A DNA stretch of 64,000 nucleotides from Neorhizobium galegae (GTDB lineage Bacteria; Pseudomonadota; Alphaproteobacteria; Rhizobiales; Rhizobiaceae). The translations under genes and the position numbers were made by a program. A model generated the notes under the pieces. That model was not told where the DNA came from. It saw only the letters and a list, made by a program, of their open reading frames with translations, and did not search any database. The stretch covers positions 992,001-1,056,000 of the forward strand of contig NZ_JAGIPH010000001.1 in NCBI RefSeq assembly GCF_017877135.1, in the 5' to 3' direction. Below are positions 26,706 to 35,799 of this stretch, one piece after another. Every line of letters begins with the position of its first letter. The first letter of the stretch is position 1.

Positions 26706-26839
26706 AGCCTTGCAGGGGAGAGCCCCGCGCAAGCAGAGCGTGTGTAATCGTTTCATTGAAGACCGGGCGGATTTCGTCTAAGGACGCCATCTTTCGCGCC
26801 ACTACCAGGAAAGGCGGGTTGAGACCCGTTGTCAGTCAC

Positions 26840-28132
26840 ATGGATCGCATCAGAATCACCGGCGGCAATGCGCTGCGTGGCATCATCCCCATCTCCGGCG
26901 CCAAGAATGCAGCCCTGCCCCTGATGATCGCATCGCTTCTGACGAGCGACACGCTGACGCTCGAAAACGTGCCGCATCTGGCCGATGTGGAAGGCCTGAT
27001 GCGGATTCTGGGCAATCACGGAGTCGATATTGCCGTCAACGGACGGCGCGAGCGCCAGGAAAACGACTATTCGCGCACCATCCATTTCACCTGCCGCACC
27101 ATTGCCGATACGACGGCGCCCTATGAGCTTGTGTCGAAGATGCGCGCCAGCTTCTGGGTCATCGGGCCGCTTCTGGCGCGCGAGGGCCGTGCCCGCGTGT
27201 CGCTGCCGGGCGGCTGCGCCATCGGAACGCGTCCGGTCGATCTGTTTCTCGAGGCGCTGACAGCGCTCGGCGCCGATATCGAGATCGACGGCGGCTATGT
27301 GAATGCCACCGCGCCGAAGGGCGGCCTTCTCGGCGCGCGCTACCGCTTTCCAAAAGTGTCCGTCGGCGCAACCCATGTGATGATGATGGCAGCCACGCTT
27401 GCCAATGGCACGACGGTGATCGAAAACGCCGCCCGCGAGCCGGAAGCGCTGGATCTTGCCAATTGTCTGAACGCCATGGGCGCGAAAATTTCCGGCGCCG
27501 GCACCAAGACCATCACTGTCGAGGGCGTGGCCTCGCTCTCCGGCGCCCGCCACCGGGTGCTGCCCGACCGCATCGAGACCGGCACCTATGCCATGGCCGT
27601 TGCCATGACCGGCGGCGACGTGACGCTGGAAGGCACCGATGCCGCGCTTCTGGAAACCGCGCTCGATACGCTGCGCCAGACCGGCGCAGAGATCACCGCG
27701 ACGGAGACGGGCCTGCGCATCGTGCGTACCGGCGACCGTATCATGCCGGTCGATGTCGTCACCGAACCCTTCCCGGGTTTCCCGACAGACCTGCAGGCGC
27801 AGTTCATGGCGCTGATGACGCGCTCGTCCGGCGTGTCGCACATCACCGAGACCATTTTCGAAAACCGCTTCATGCATGTGCAGGAACTGGCGCGGCTTGG
27901 CGCGCGCATCTCGCTGTCTGGCCAGATGGCCCGCGTCGAGGGCGTCTCGCGCCTCAAAGGTGCGCCGGTCATGGCAACGGATCTGCGCGCGTCCGTGTCG
28001 CTGGTCATTGCGGGGCTCGCGGCCGAAGGCGAAACCGTGGTCAACCGCGTCTACCATCTGGATCGCGGCTTCGAGCGGCTCGAGGAAAAGCTCACCCGCT
28101 GCGGCGCGCTTGTCGAGCGCGTCAGCGAATAA
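26840..28132 (+). CDS. murA: UDP-N-acetylglucosamine 1-carboxyvinyltransferase MurA
   Basis: MurA transfers enolpyruvyl from PEP to UDP-GlcNAc, the first committed step of peptidoglycan synthesis, in the cytosol. The 430-residue protein shows [12 protein letters not shown], the catalytic loop [14 protein letters not shown] with Cys126 (Cys115 in E. coli, so the fosfomycin target residue is present), and [14 protein letters not shown] at 26840 matches the family start; the upstream open frame does not look conserved. It is followed by the usual rhizobial block DUF2948-hisD-UPF0262. Confidence 0.97.
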   Translation: MDRIRITGGNALRGIIPISGAKNAALPLMIASLLTSDTLTLENVPHLADVEGLMRILGNHGVDIAVNGRRERQENDYSRTIHFTCRTIADTTAPYELVSKMRASFWVIGPLLAREGRARVSLPGGCAIGTRPVDLFLEALTALGADIEIDGGYVNATAPKGGLLGARYRFPKVSVGATHVMMMAATLANGTTVIENAAREPEALDLANCLNAMGAKISGAGTKTITVEGVASLSGARHRVLPDRIETGTYAMAVAMTGGDVTLEGTDAALLETALDTLRQTGAEITATETGLRIVRTGDRIMPVDVVTEPFPGFPTDLQAQFMALMTRSSGVSHITETIFENRFMHVQELARLGARISLSGQMARVEGVSRLKGAPVMATDLRASVSLVIAGLAAEGETVVNRVYHLDRGFERLEEKLTRCGALVERVSE

Positions 28133-28235
28133 GGCTGCAACTCCGCCTGTTGCTTATCGGGCGCGCCCATCCTATCTCCAGTGCCTGACAGGCAAGGCCG
28201 CCGCACGCATCGTGCGCGCGGCCGGTGGAGATGGG

Positions 28236-28676
28236 ATGGCACGCATGACCGAGCTGAAGCTGCTGGCGCTGGACGCGGACGACCTGAAGATCGTCTCCGC
28301 CCATATGCAGGACAGCGTTTTCAAGGCAACCGACATCGAGTGGAGCCCGAAGCGCGGGCATTTTTCGCTGGTGGTCAACCGGTTCGTCTGGGAAGCCGCC
28401 GCGCGCGGCGCCAAGGGTTTTGAGCGACGCCGCGCCGCAATCACCTTCAAGCGCGTCACGGCCGTCAGGGCGCTCGGCGTTGCCCGCCACCGCGAGGACC
28501 TGGTTTATTCGCTTCTCGCCATGCGGTTCGACCAGAAGGACGAGGGGCCGGACGGCACGATCGAGCTCACGCTTGCCGCCGGTGCCGCCATCAGTCTCGA
28601 CGTCGAATGCATCGAAGCGCAGCTTGCCGATACCGGCGGCGCCTGGGGCACCGAAAACCTGCCGCAGCACGAGTGA
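28236..28676 (+). CDS. DUF2948 family protein
   Basis: The 146-residue protein belongs to the DUF2948 family found between murA and hisD in Rhizobiales. Recognisable parts are ELKLLALDADDLKIVSAHMQ at the start, IEWSPKRGHFSLVVNRFVWE, and a C-terminal LSLDVE-like strand (AAISLDVECIEAQLAD). It has no signal or membrane segment. ATG at 28236 has GGAG nearby. Function unknown; the steady link to murA/hisD may reflect shared transcription only. Confidence 0.85.
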   Translation: MARMTELKLLALDADDLKIVSAHMQDSVFKATDIEWSPKRGHFSLVVNRFVWEAAARGAKGFERRRAAITFKRVTAVRALGVARHREDLVYSLLAMRFDQKDEGPDGTIELTLAAGAAISLDVECIEAQLADTGGAWGTENLPQHE

Positions 28677-28842
28677 GCCGGCTTTTGCCCGCGATGACAT
28701 GCGGAAGTGACGGCCAGCCTCTTGACAGGCCGTGGCTATTCTGGGGACAGGCGCTGCAGACTTGCCATAAAAGGCAGTGATGATGATGGACAGGCGGCAG
28801 GCTTTGCGGCTTCCTGTCCTTGTGTATGAGGGGTGAGTAGAA

Positions 28843-30141
28843 GTGGCAATCTGGCTTGATCAGGCATCGGACAATTTCGAGGCTGAGTTTTCCGCCTTCC
28901 TGACGACGAAGCGTGAAGTCTCGGAAGATGTGAACACCGTGGTGCGGGCCATCATCGAGGATGTGCGCGCTGATGGCGATCAAGCGCTGATCGATTATTC
29001 CAGACGCTTCGACCGGGTCGATCTCGCCGAAATTGGTCTTCGCGTGAGCGAGGCCGAAATCGAGGCCGCCCATGCCAAGGTCGATCCCGAGGTGATCGCC
29101 GCGCTTCAGCTGGCTGCCGAGCGCATCGAACGCCACCATGCCCGCCAGATGCCGAAGGACGACATCTATGAAGATGCCATCGGCGTCGGCCTCGGCTCGC
29201 GCTGGACGGCAATCGAAGCGGTTGGCCTTTATGTGCCGGGCGGTACGGCAAGCTATCCAAGTTCGGTGCTGATGAATGCCGTGCCGGCGCGCGTCGCCGG
29301 CGTCGAGCGTGTGGTCATGGTCTGCCCGGCCTCCGGCGGCGAAATCAACCCGGCCGTGCTGGTGGCAGCAAAAATCGCCGGTGTTACGGAAATCTACCGC
29401 ATCGGTGGGGCACAGGCCGTGGCAGCGCTTGCCTATGGAACCGAGACGATCGCGCCGGTCTACAAGATCGTCGGCCCCGGCAATGCCTATGTGGCGGCCG
29501 CCAAGCGCCATGTCTTCGGCACCGTCGGCATCGACATGATCGCCGGTCCGTCGGAAGTGCTGGTGATCGCCGATGGCGAAAACGATCCGGACTGGCTGGC
29601 GGCCGATCTTCTGGCCCAGGCCGAGCACGATGCCGGCGCTCAATCCATCCTGATCACGACCGATGCGTCCCTTGGCAAGGCGGTGGAGGCGGCCGTCGAA
29701 CGCCAGCTGAAGACGCTGTCGCGCTCCGAGACGGCGGCCGCCAGCTGGCGCGATTTCGGCGCCGTCATCCTGGTCCAGGATCTCGCCGACGCGCTGCCGC
29801 TTGCCAACCGCATTGCCGCCGAACACCTGGAACTGGCTGTCGCCGATCCGGATGCGCTGCTTTCCGGCATCCGCAATGCCGGCGCCATCTTCATCGGCCG
29901 CCATACGCCGGAAGTGATCGGCGATTATGTCGGCGGCTCCAACCATGTGCTGCCGACGGCACGCTCGGCGCGCTTCTCCTCCGGCCTTTCGGTCCTGGAA
30001 TTCGTCAAGCGCACATCGATCCTCAGGCTCGGGCCGGACCAGCTGCGGGCGCTCGGGCCGGCGGCCATCACGCTTGCCCATTCCGAAGGGCTCGACGCCC
30101 ATGCCCGCTCGGTTGCCATCCGCCTCAATCGAGAAGGATGA
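28843..30141 (+). CDS. hisD: Histidinol dehydrogenase HisD
   Basis: HisD performs the last two steps of histidine synthesis, oxidising L-histidinol to L-histidine with NAD and a bound zinc. The 432-residue protein has family motifs VGLYVPGGTASYPSSVLMN, IVGPGNAYVAAAKRHVFG, IDMIAGPSEVLVIAD and AEHDAGAQSILIT. The start is GTG at 28843. Length is normal. The 166-bp upstream gap contains a TTGACA at about 28723 but no good -10 partner. It lies 3 bp before the UPF0262 gene. Confidence 0.97.
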   Translation: MAIWLDQASDNFEAEFSAFLTTKREVSEDVNTVVRAIIEDVRADGDQALIDYSRRFDRVDLAEIGLRVSEAEIEAAHAKVDPEVIAALQLAAERIERHHARQMPKDDIYEDAIGVGLGSRWTAIEAVGLYVPGGTASYPSSVLMNAVPARVAGVERVVMVCPASGGEINPAVLVAAKIAGVTEIYRIGGAQAVAALAYGTETIAPVYKIVGPGNAYVAAAKRHVFGTVGIDMIAGPSEVLVIADGENDPDWLAADLLAQAEHDAGAQSILITTDASLGKAVEAAVERQLKTLSRSETAAASWRDFGAVILVQDLADALPLANRIAAEHLELAVADPDALLSGIRNAGAIFIGRHTPEVIGDYVGGSNHVLPTARSARFSSGLSVLEFVKRTSILRLGPDQLRALGPAAITLAHSEGLDAHARSVAIRLNREG

Positions 30142-30144
30142 GCC

Positions 30145-30618
30145 ATGGCCGACCATGACTTCCGGCTGTTCGACGTGGTGCTGGACGACAGCATCGGCCG
30201 GTCGACGCCGGATGTCGAGCATGAGCGGGCGGTTGCGATCTTCGACCTGATCGAGGAGAACCGTTTCGAGCCGGTCGGCCATGCGGGCGGGCCTTACCGC
30301 CTCAACATCTCTCTGGTGGAACAGAAGCTCGTCTTCACCATCACCACGAAAGAGGGCGAGGCGGTCGCGACCCACATCCTGTCGCTGACCCCCTTCCGGC
30401 GGATCATCAAGGATTACTTCATGATCTGCGAGAGCTATTACGAGGCGATCCGCACCTCCACCCCCTCGCAGATCGAGGCCATCGACATGGGACGGCGCGG
30501 CCTCCACAATGATGGCTCCGAAACGCTGCAGGACCGCCTGAAGGGCAAGATCGATCTGGATTTCGACACCGCGCGCCGGCTGTTCACGCTGGTCTGCGTG
30601 CTCTACTGGCGGGGGTGA
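30145..30618 (+). CDS. UPF0262 family protein
   Basis: A 157-residue protein of the alphaproteobacterial UPF0262 family. Typical stretches are [20 protein letters not shown] and [20 protein letters not shown]. It is cytoplasmic, with no known activity. It sits 3 bp after hisD and overlaps the phosphatase-like gene by four bases, so it belongs to the hisD transcript. Function unknown. Confidence 0.9.
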   Translation: MADHDFRLFDVVLDDSIGRSTPDVEHERAVAIFDLIEENRFEPVGHAGGPYRLNISLVEQKLVFTITTKEGEAVATHILSLTPFRRIIKDYFMICESYYEAIRTSTPSQIEAIDMGRRGLHNDGSETLQDRLKGKIDLDFDTARRLFTLVCVLYWRG

Positions 30619-31121
30619 GCATGGCGGACGTGCCGGAGCCCCCGGATGAAACGCCGGCCTTCGAAACGCGTGTGGCAAAGCCCGGCGCCGTTCTGTTCAT
30701 GTGCGGCATGAATTCCATCCGCTCGCCGATGGCCGAGGTGATTGCAAAACGGCTGCTGCCACCCGATATCTATGTGCAGTCGGCCGGCGTGCGGGCCGGC
30801 GATCCGGATGCCTTTGTCGATGGGGTTCTTCAGGAAATCGGTCTTGCGCTCCCCCGCCACCAGCCGCGCCGGCTGGAGGAGCTGGAAGACGATTTTTTCG
30901 ACGTAATCGTCACGCTCTCGCCCGAGGCCCATCACCGGGCGCTGGAACTCACCCGCTCGCAGCCGGTGGAGGTCGTCTACTGGCCGATGCCGGATCCGAC
31001 GGTGGAGACCGGCACGCGCGATCAGCGGCTGGAGGCCTATCGCAGCCTGCGCGATGCCCTGTGGGAGAGGATTGAGGCGCGTTTCGTGCGCCCTTCCGTG
31101 CATGGGCCGCAGATGGTGTGA
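30615..31121 (+). CDS. Low-molecular-weight protein-tyrosine phosphatase / arsenate reductase-like protein
   Basis: The 168-residue protein carries the LMW phosphatase P-loop variant CGMNSIRSP, matching CX5R with the usual Asn and Ser. The general-acid region is less typical; [14 protein letters not shown] has the expected DP. Substrate unknown: it may be a phosphotyrosine phosphatase or a relative that has drifted. The first possible start, GTG at 30615, overlaps the UPF0262 stop; ATG at 30621, with GGGGGTGAG upstream, is also good. Confidence 0.82.
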   Translation: MSMADVPEPPDETPAFETRVAKPGAVLFMCGMNSIRSPMAEVIAKRLLPPDIYVQSAGVRAGDPDAFVDGVLQEIGLALPRHQPRRLEELEDDFFDVIVTLSPEAHHRALELTRSQPVEVVYWPMPDPTVETGTRDQRLEAYRSLRDALWERIEARFVRPSVHGPQMV

Positions 31122-31339
31122 GACGTCAGGGACTGCCTGTTTTCTTCCGCCACGCCCGGTGGTAAAGGCAGGTTTCGGGGAAGCGGGGAATGCGCGGCAC
31201 AGGCGCGCTCTGCGGCTCTGGAGATAAGCGCAGATGCGAGGTTCACAAACGTGCGGGGAACGTGTAGTTTCCGCGCAATTTTCAAGCTGCGGCCATTTTC
31301 CGGCCCCAAGCACTTCAACGACAGGAAGACAAGCTCTAG

Positions 31340-31558
31340 ATGGCTAAAGAAGAAGTCCTCGAATTCCCGGGCATCGTAACGGAACTGCTGCCCAATGCAA
31401 CATTCCGCGTAAAGCTCGAAAACGAACACGAAATCATCGCCCATACGGCAGGCCGCATGCGCAAGAACCGCATCCGGGTTCTGGCTGGCGACAAGGTTCT
31501 GGTGGAAATGACCCCTTACGACCTGACCAAGGGCCGTATCACCTACCGCTTCAAGTAA
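31340..31558 (+). CDS. infA: Translation initiation factor IF-1
   Basis: IF-1 binds the ribosomal A site during initiation. The 72-residue OB-fold protein is full length and very conserved ([48 protein letters not shown]). A 218-bp gap upstream suggests its own promoter. maf and yacG follow closely, an arrangement common in Rhizobiales. Confidence 0.98.
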   Translation: MAKEEVLEFPGIVTELLPNATFRVKLENEHEIIAHTAGRMRKNRIRVLAGDKVLVEMTPYDLTKGRITYRFK

Positions 31559-31599
31559 AGCGTTCCGCGGCATGCGGCGCGCCCTGCGCAGGAAACCCC

Positions 31600-32220
31600 A
31601 TGGTTCTGGACCAAAAGCTCATCCTGGCCTCCGGCTCGCCGCGACGCCTTGATCTTCTCAACCAGGTGGGGATCAAGCCGGCGCGCCTGATGCCGATGGA
31701 TATCGACGAGACGCCGAAGAAATCCGAACATCCCCGGTCGCTTGCGCGCCGCCTGTCGAGCGAAAAGGCGCAGGCCGCCTTGTCGGCGATCCGCGCGGAC
31801 GTTTCGCTTGCCCACAGCTACATTCTCTCGGCCGATACGGTGGTGGCGGTTGGAAGGCGCATCCTGCCTAAGACCGAATATATGGACGAGGCGTCTTCGG
31901 CCCTGCATCTCCTGTCGGGCCGTGGCCACCATGTCTATACCGGCATCTGCCTCGTCACCCCCGGCGGCCAGTTCCGCCAGAAGGTGGTGGAAACGAAAGT
32001 CCGCTTCAAGCGGCTGTCGATGCGCGAGATCGAGGCCTATCTCGCCTCCGACCAGTGGCGCGGCAAGGCCGGCGCCTATGCCATCCAGGGCATTGCGGCC
32101 AGTTTCGTGCAAAAGCTCGTGGGCTCCTACACCAATGTCGTCGGATTGCCGCTTTACGAGACGACCCTGCTCCTGAATGGCGAAGGCTTTGACGTCGCCA
32201 CCCACTGGGCAGAAGGCTAA
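31600..32220 (+). CDS. maf: Maf-family nucleotide pyrophosphatase
   Basis: Maf proteins hydrolyse non-canonical or modified nucleoside triphosphates and affect septum formation. The 206-residue protein shows the substrate loop [24 protein letters not shown] with the metal-binding Asp, and [15 protein letters not shown]. Length is normal. It is 41 bp after infA and 9 bp before yacG. Confidence 0.93.
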   Translation: MVLDQKLILASGSPRRLDLLNQVGIKPARLMPMDIDETPKKSEHPRSLARRLSSEKAQAALSAIRADVSLAHSYILSADTVVAVGRRILPKTEYMDEASSALHLLSGRGHHVYTGICLVTPGGQFRQKVVETKVRFKRLSMREIEAYLASDQWRGKAGAYAIQGIAASFVQKLVGSYTNVVGLPLYETTLLLNGEGFDVATHWAEG

Positions 32221-32229
32221 AAGGAAACG

Positions 32230-32439
32230 ATGACCTCCGAACCGATCCCCCCGGGCGCAAAGGTTGCGCCCTTGCGCAAGACGCGGCCCTGCCCGGAATG
32301 CGGCAAGCCATCCAACCGCGACCACTACCCGTTCTGCTCGGATCGCTGCCGTACGCTCGACCTGTCGCGCTGGCTGAACGGCTCCTACGCCATCCCCGTC
32401 AGCGAGGACGAGACCAAGGCAGAACCCTTCGACGACTGA
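32230..32439 (+). CDS. yacG: DNA gyrase inhibitor YacG (zinc protein)
   Basis: YacG is a small zinc-binding protein that can inhibit gyrase. The 69-residue protein has the four zinc cysteines in RPCPECGKPSNRDHYPFCSD and RCRTLDLSRWLNGSYAIP, the family signature. It lies close after maf. Length is normal for alphaproteobacteria. Confidence 0.93.
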   Translation: MTSEPIPPGAKVAPLRKTRPCPECGKPSNRDHYPFCSDRCRTLDLSRWLNGSYAIPVSEDETKAEPFDD

Positions 32440-32543
32440 TCGAAAAACCGGCAGGCGCCCGCTTGAGCGCCGCCATTTATCCAGCTTTTTCAATGGCTTC
32501 GCAATGTTTTTCACGAAGCCGTCAAAAAAGTGCAAAACGGCGC

Positions 32544-32571
32544 TTGCCATGCCCGAACAAGATGTTATAAC
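32544..32571 (+). promoter_or_regulatory. Possible sigma70-type promoter for tRNA-Phe
   Basis: TTGCCA (32544-32549) and TATAAC (32566-32571) are separated by 16 bp and lie about 70 bp before the tRNA. This is a reasonable housekeeping promoter, by sequence only. Confidence 0.5.
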
Positions 32572-32642
32572 CCCGCTCGCTCCCGGAGGACAGCTCCTCC
32601 GGCGGTTTCGAAAGAGACCGGCAGGCTTTTAAAAGCCGAGAT

Positions 32643-32718
32643 GCCCGGATAGCTCAGTTGGTAGAGCAGCGGATTGAAAATCCGCGTGTCGGTGGTTCAA
32701 ATCCGCCTCCGGGCACCA
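32643..32718 (+). tRNA. tRNA-Phe (GAA)
   Basis: A 76-base cloverleaf including an encoded CCA. The acceptor stem is GCCCGGA/TCCGGGC, the D-arm GCTC/GAGC, the anticodon stem GCGGA/TCCGC with loop TTGAAAA (anticodon GAA), and the T-loop TTCAAAT. Its last 14 bases are repeated with one base missing at 33566-33580. Confidence 0.97.
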
Positions 32719-33580
32719 TTCCATTCCCTATAGCGCATGGTTTTCCATAACTGTCTCTTTCGAGCGCACGCCACCTGTTGTCCGGTCCCGCCGCGCGCAA
32801 CGATGACGCCTTTCCTGTTGCCAATCCGTCCCGCTTTCCGGAATATGCGGGTTATTCTCATGTGAAGACGAAGGTGACGACGTTGGAGCCATAGGCGACA
32901 GCGCCAAATTTGTAACCTTTGTGTTTCGGTCCAAGAGGAGGGTTGGCCACAGATGGATCGCATCTTGACTGCGGCGGGCCTGCCTCCGGGCGTCCTTTAT
33001 GTTCGCGATCTCCTTTCCGGGGAGGAAGAGGAGCACATCAGGGATCGGCTCGATGCCGCAGAGTGGAGCACTACGCTGAAACGCCGCGTGCAGCATTTTG
33101 GCTATCTCTATGACTACAGGGCGCGCGCCGTTACAGCAGACGCTTATCTGGGCAAACTGCCTGAATGGCTTGAAGCGCTCGCCAGCCGATTGGTGATGTA
33201 CGGCTATTTCGCAGACCTGCCGGACCAGGTGATCGCAAATGAATACTTGCCGGGTCAAGGCATAAGCGCCCACGTCGACTGCGTGCCGTGTTTTGATGAC
33301 ACAATCGTTTCGATCAGCCTTTTATCCCCATGCGAGATGATATTTCGAGAGCGATCCAGTTCCAGATCCCTTGCGGTGCTCCTCCATCCACGGTCAGGCG
33401 TCGTGCTGAAGGGCGCTGGCCGGTATGATTGGACGCACGAAATTCCAGCCCGAAAATCAGATGTCGTGGGCGCCACGAAACTGGATCGTGGCAGAAGGAT
33501 ATCTCTGACGTTTCGAAAGGTTGTTAGAGCGACGGGCACACCTTCCTGAAGCAACCATCGGATGAGCCTCCGGCACCATT
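32705..33580 (+). mobile_element. Putative mini-island at tRNA-Phe flanked by att-like direct repeats
   Basis: The tRNA-Phe 3' end, GCCTCCGGGCACCATT (32705-32720), recurs as GCCTCCGGCACCATT at 33566-33580, in the same orientation and one base shorter. The 0.86 kb between the repeats holds one gene, an AlkB-like oxygenase, and looks lower in G+C than its neighbours. This is the usual mark of site-specific integration at a tRNA. No integrase is inside, so it would be a remnant or a cargo element moved in trans. Confidence 0.55.
32953..33549 (+). CDS. AlkB-like 2-oxoglutarate/Fe(II) dioxygenase
   Basis: The 198-residue protein has the AlkB iron and 2-oxoglutarate motif set: His107 and Asp109 in GISAHVDC, His162 in YDWTHEIPAR, and Arg182 and Arg188 in RRISLTFRK. 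The upstream QHFGYLYDY and NEYLPGQGI also fit the family. Relatives repair alkylated bases or modify RNA or protein; which applies here is unknown. ATG at 32953 follows AAGAGGAGGG. Base and codon use look less G+C rich than the flanking genes, and the gene lies between tRNA-derived repeats, so it was probably acquired. Confidence 0.87.
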   Translation: MDRILTAAGLPPGVLYVRDLLSGEEEEHIRDRLDAAEWSTTLKRRVQHFGYLYDYRARAVTADAYLGKLPEWLEALASRLVMYGYFADLPDQVIANEYLPGQGISAHVDCVPCFDDTIVSISLLSPCEMIFRERSSSRSLAVLLHPRSGVVLKGAGRYDWTHEIPARKSDVVGATKLDRGRRISLTFRKVVRATGTPS

Positions 33581-33718
33581 TTCCCCGCACCTTAACGGCT
33601 TGATTTTCGCTGTCTTTTCCGTCGCAATCCGTCCAACGGTCACATATCTGTCGCAGGAATCGGCGAGTGTGCGGGGCTTATCATCAGCCCCTCCGGCCAC
33701 CTTTTCTGGTGCCCGCTC

Positions 33719-34561
33719 ATGCAAAGACATGCCATGCTTTCCCCCGATCTTTCCCCGCGCCTTCCCGACAATGCCTCCGCACGCCAGACGCTTCTGTCAC
33801 AAACGGCTCTTGAAGCGGGGGAACTTGCCCGCCGCAGCCTGAAGCGACGCTATACCGATGAAATGGTGGCGAAGGCGGCGCGTGATTACCAGACCGAGAT
33901 CGACGTGGCGGTCGAAAACATCATCGTCAGGCGCATGCGCGAATACTTTCCCGATCATGCCATTACCGGTGAAGAGGCCGTGGGCAATCATGAGGCGGGC
34001 GAAGGTGCGCCGCGCATCTACATCGACCCGATCGACGGCACGACCAATTATGCCTGGGGCATTCCGCATTTCGGCATGACCATTGCCATCGTCGAGGGCG
34101 GCGTGCTGACCTGCGGCGTGGTGTTCGATGCCATGCAGAACGAGCTGTTCTGCGCAGAGCTCGGCCGCGGCGCCTATCTGAACGGCGAGCGGCTGTCGGT
34201 CCGCCCGCTTGTCCGCCCGGAGGATGCGCTGATCGGCGCCGGCCTGCCGATCCCCGGCCAGGTGAAGAGCACGGGCGAGGAGACCTATCACGCGGCGCTG
34301 CGGCGCCTGATGGCGCATACGTCCGGCGTGCGCCGGCTGGGCTCGGCGGCCCTGTCGCTCGCCTATGTCGCCTGCGGCCGTCTGGACGGATTTTTCGAGG
34401 ATGGCCTGTCGCTGCACGATTACGGCGCCTCGAAGCTCCTGATCGAGGAGGCCGGTGGGCGTGTGACCGGCTTTACCGGTGCCCCCATCGGCGCCCATGG
34501 CGATATTCTGGCTTCCAACGGCGCGCTGCATGCGTGGCTGATGGACGGTTTTTCCGCCTGA
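33719..34561 (+). CDS. Inositol monophosphatase-family phosphatase
   Basis: The 280-residue protein belongs to the metal-dependent inositol monophosphatase superfamily (SuhB, HisN, CysQ). It has the metal motifs GEEAVG, IDPIDGTTNYAWGI and LHDYGASKLLIEEAGG. The last usually starts with Trp-Asp, and here Leu-His precedes the Asp. The substrate could be inositol phosphate, histidinol phosphate or PAP; the sequence does not decide. ATG at 33719 or ATG at 33734 may be the start. A strong terminator follows. Confidence 0.87.
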   Translation: MQRHAMLSPDLSPRLPDNASARQTLLSQTALEAGELARRSLKRRYTDEMVAKAARDYQTEIDVAVENIIVRRMREYFPDHAITGEEAVGNHEAGEGAPRIYIDPIDGTTNYAWGIPHFGMTIAIVEGGVLTCGVVFDAMQNELFCAELGRGAYLNGERLSVRPLVRPEDALIGAGLPIPGQVKSTGEETYHAALRRLMAHTSGVRRLGSAALSLAYVACGRLDGFFEDGLSLHDYGASKLLIEEAGGRVTGFTGAPIGAHGDILASNGALHAWLMDGFSA

Positions 34562-34588
34562 ACCCGAACGATCCTGCGAAACGTAAAA

Positions 34589-34620
34589 CGCCCGCGCATC
34601 CGGAGAAGGATGCGCGGGCG
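34589..34620. terminator. Bidirectional rho-independent terminator
   Basis: A perfect 13-bp stem, CGCCCGCGCATCC/GGATGCGCGGGCG, with a 6-base loop lies between two convergent transcripts. On the minus strand it is followed by TTTTAC, so it fits best as terminator of the ABC-transporter operon; on the plus strand it also ends the phosphatase gene. Confidence 0.88.
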
Positions 34621-34681
34621 CTGCTTTATCTGGATGGGCACGACGGATTGTCAGTCGGAACGCGTCCCTCGAAAAAGACGC

Positions 34682-35770
34682 TCAGGCCGTTTCCACCGCA
34701 TGGTGAGCCCGACCCGTGACCGGCAAGGCAGTCAGGCGACCGGAGGCGATCAGCCGGTTGTCGCGGTAGACGCCATAGGTGGTCGGAGACAGTCTGGCGC
34801 GGGCGCCCTTCTCGAAGCGGGTGGCGGGGCTCGTCATCGCCTTCACCCGCGTGGCGCCCTCGCTCTCGAGCTCCACCATGATATGGCTGCCGAAATCGGT
34901 CGAGCGCAGCACGATGGCCCCCGTCTCGCCCTCTGCTTGCGCAAGGCCGAGATCCTCCGGGCGGATGGCAAGCACGGCCGGACCATCGGCGACATCGAGC
35001 GCGATGGAGAGATCGCCGTGGCGGAACGTGCCACCCTCCACATTGGCGCGCAAAAAGTTCATGGAGCCGATGAAGCCCGCGACAAATTCCGTCTGCGGCT
35101 GGCGATAGACCACGTCGGGCGCATCCACCTGCTCGCACTGGCCGTTGCGCAGCACCACGATGCGGTCCGCCATGGCAAGCGCCTCGTCCTGGCCGTGGGT
35201 GACAAACAGCGTGGTGATGCCAAGCCGCTGCTGGATCTCGCGCACCTCTTCGCGCAGCCGTTCGCGCAGGTGCTGGTCAAGGCTTGCAAAGGGCTCGTCG
35301 AGCAGCAGGATCTTTGGCGCCAGCACCAGCGAGCGGGCAAGCGCCACGCGCTGCTGCTGGCCGCCGGAGAGCTGAAACGTCTGGCGCGGGCCATAGCCGG
35401 CAAGGCCGACCAGTTCGAGCGCCTCCTCCACCTTGCGGCGGATTTCAGCGCGCGGCAGGCGGCGAAGTTTCAGCCCGAAGGCGATATTGTTGAAGACGTT
35501 CATGTGGCTCCACAGCGCATGGCTCTGGAACATCATGCCGGTCGGGCGCCGTTCCGGCGGCAGCCGCGTCACGTCCTGTCCGTCGATGGCAAGGGTGCCG
35601 GAGGTCGGCTGCTCGAAGCCGCCGATCATGCGCAGGATGGTGGACTTTCCCGATCCCGAAGGACCAAGCAGGCATACGAGCTCTCCATCCTCCACCGTCA
35701 GGGAAAAATCGTCGACGGCGGCGGTCACTCCAAAGCTCTTGCGCAGGTGCTCGATGGTCAATCTGGCCAT
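34682..35770 (-). CDS. ABC importer ATP-binding protein (PotA/FbpC type)
   Basis: The 362-residue ATPase energises the importer formed with the next three genes. It has Walker A GPSGSGKST, Q-loop FQSHALWSHMNV, signature LSGGQQQRVALARS, Walker B KILLLDEPFASLD, and the switch His in VTHGQDEA. A C-terminal TOBE-like regulatory domain spans about residues 240-355. The start ATG at 35770 lies 29 bp after the second permease. Substrate unknown; polyamine, iron or sugar-phosphate type systems share this architecture. Confidence 0.93.
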   Translation of the reverse strand: MARLTIEHLRKSFGVTAAVDDFSLTVEDGELVCLLGPSGSGKSTILRMIGGFEQPTSGTLAIDGQDVTRLPPERRPTGMMFQSHALWSHMNVFNNIAFGLKLRRLPRAEIRRKVEEALELVGLAGYGPRQTFQLSGGQQQRVALARSLVLAPKILLLDEPFASLDQHLRERLREEVREIQQRLGITTLFVTHGQDEALAMADRIVVLRNGQCEQVDAPDVVYRQPQTEFVAGFIGSMNFLRANVEGGTFRHGDLSIALDVADGPAVLAIRPEDLGLAQAEGETGAIVLRSTDFGSHIMVELESEGATRVKAMTSPATRFEKGARARLSPTTYGVYRDNRLIASGRLTALPVTGRAHHAVETA

Positions 35771-35799
35771 GTGTCTCTCTTTCCGTATCTGTCGCGCGC

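Noticed and set aside
26464..26802. Minus-strand frame with repeated LASPR units over the GAGGC array
   Set aside because: The peptide repeat only reflects translation of the pentanucleotide tract; no ribosome binding site or family.
28591..30678. A 695-codon minus-strand frame opposite hisD and UPF0262
   Set aside because: It is a frame shadow of well-recognised genes; the product has no motifs and an implausible composition.
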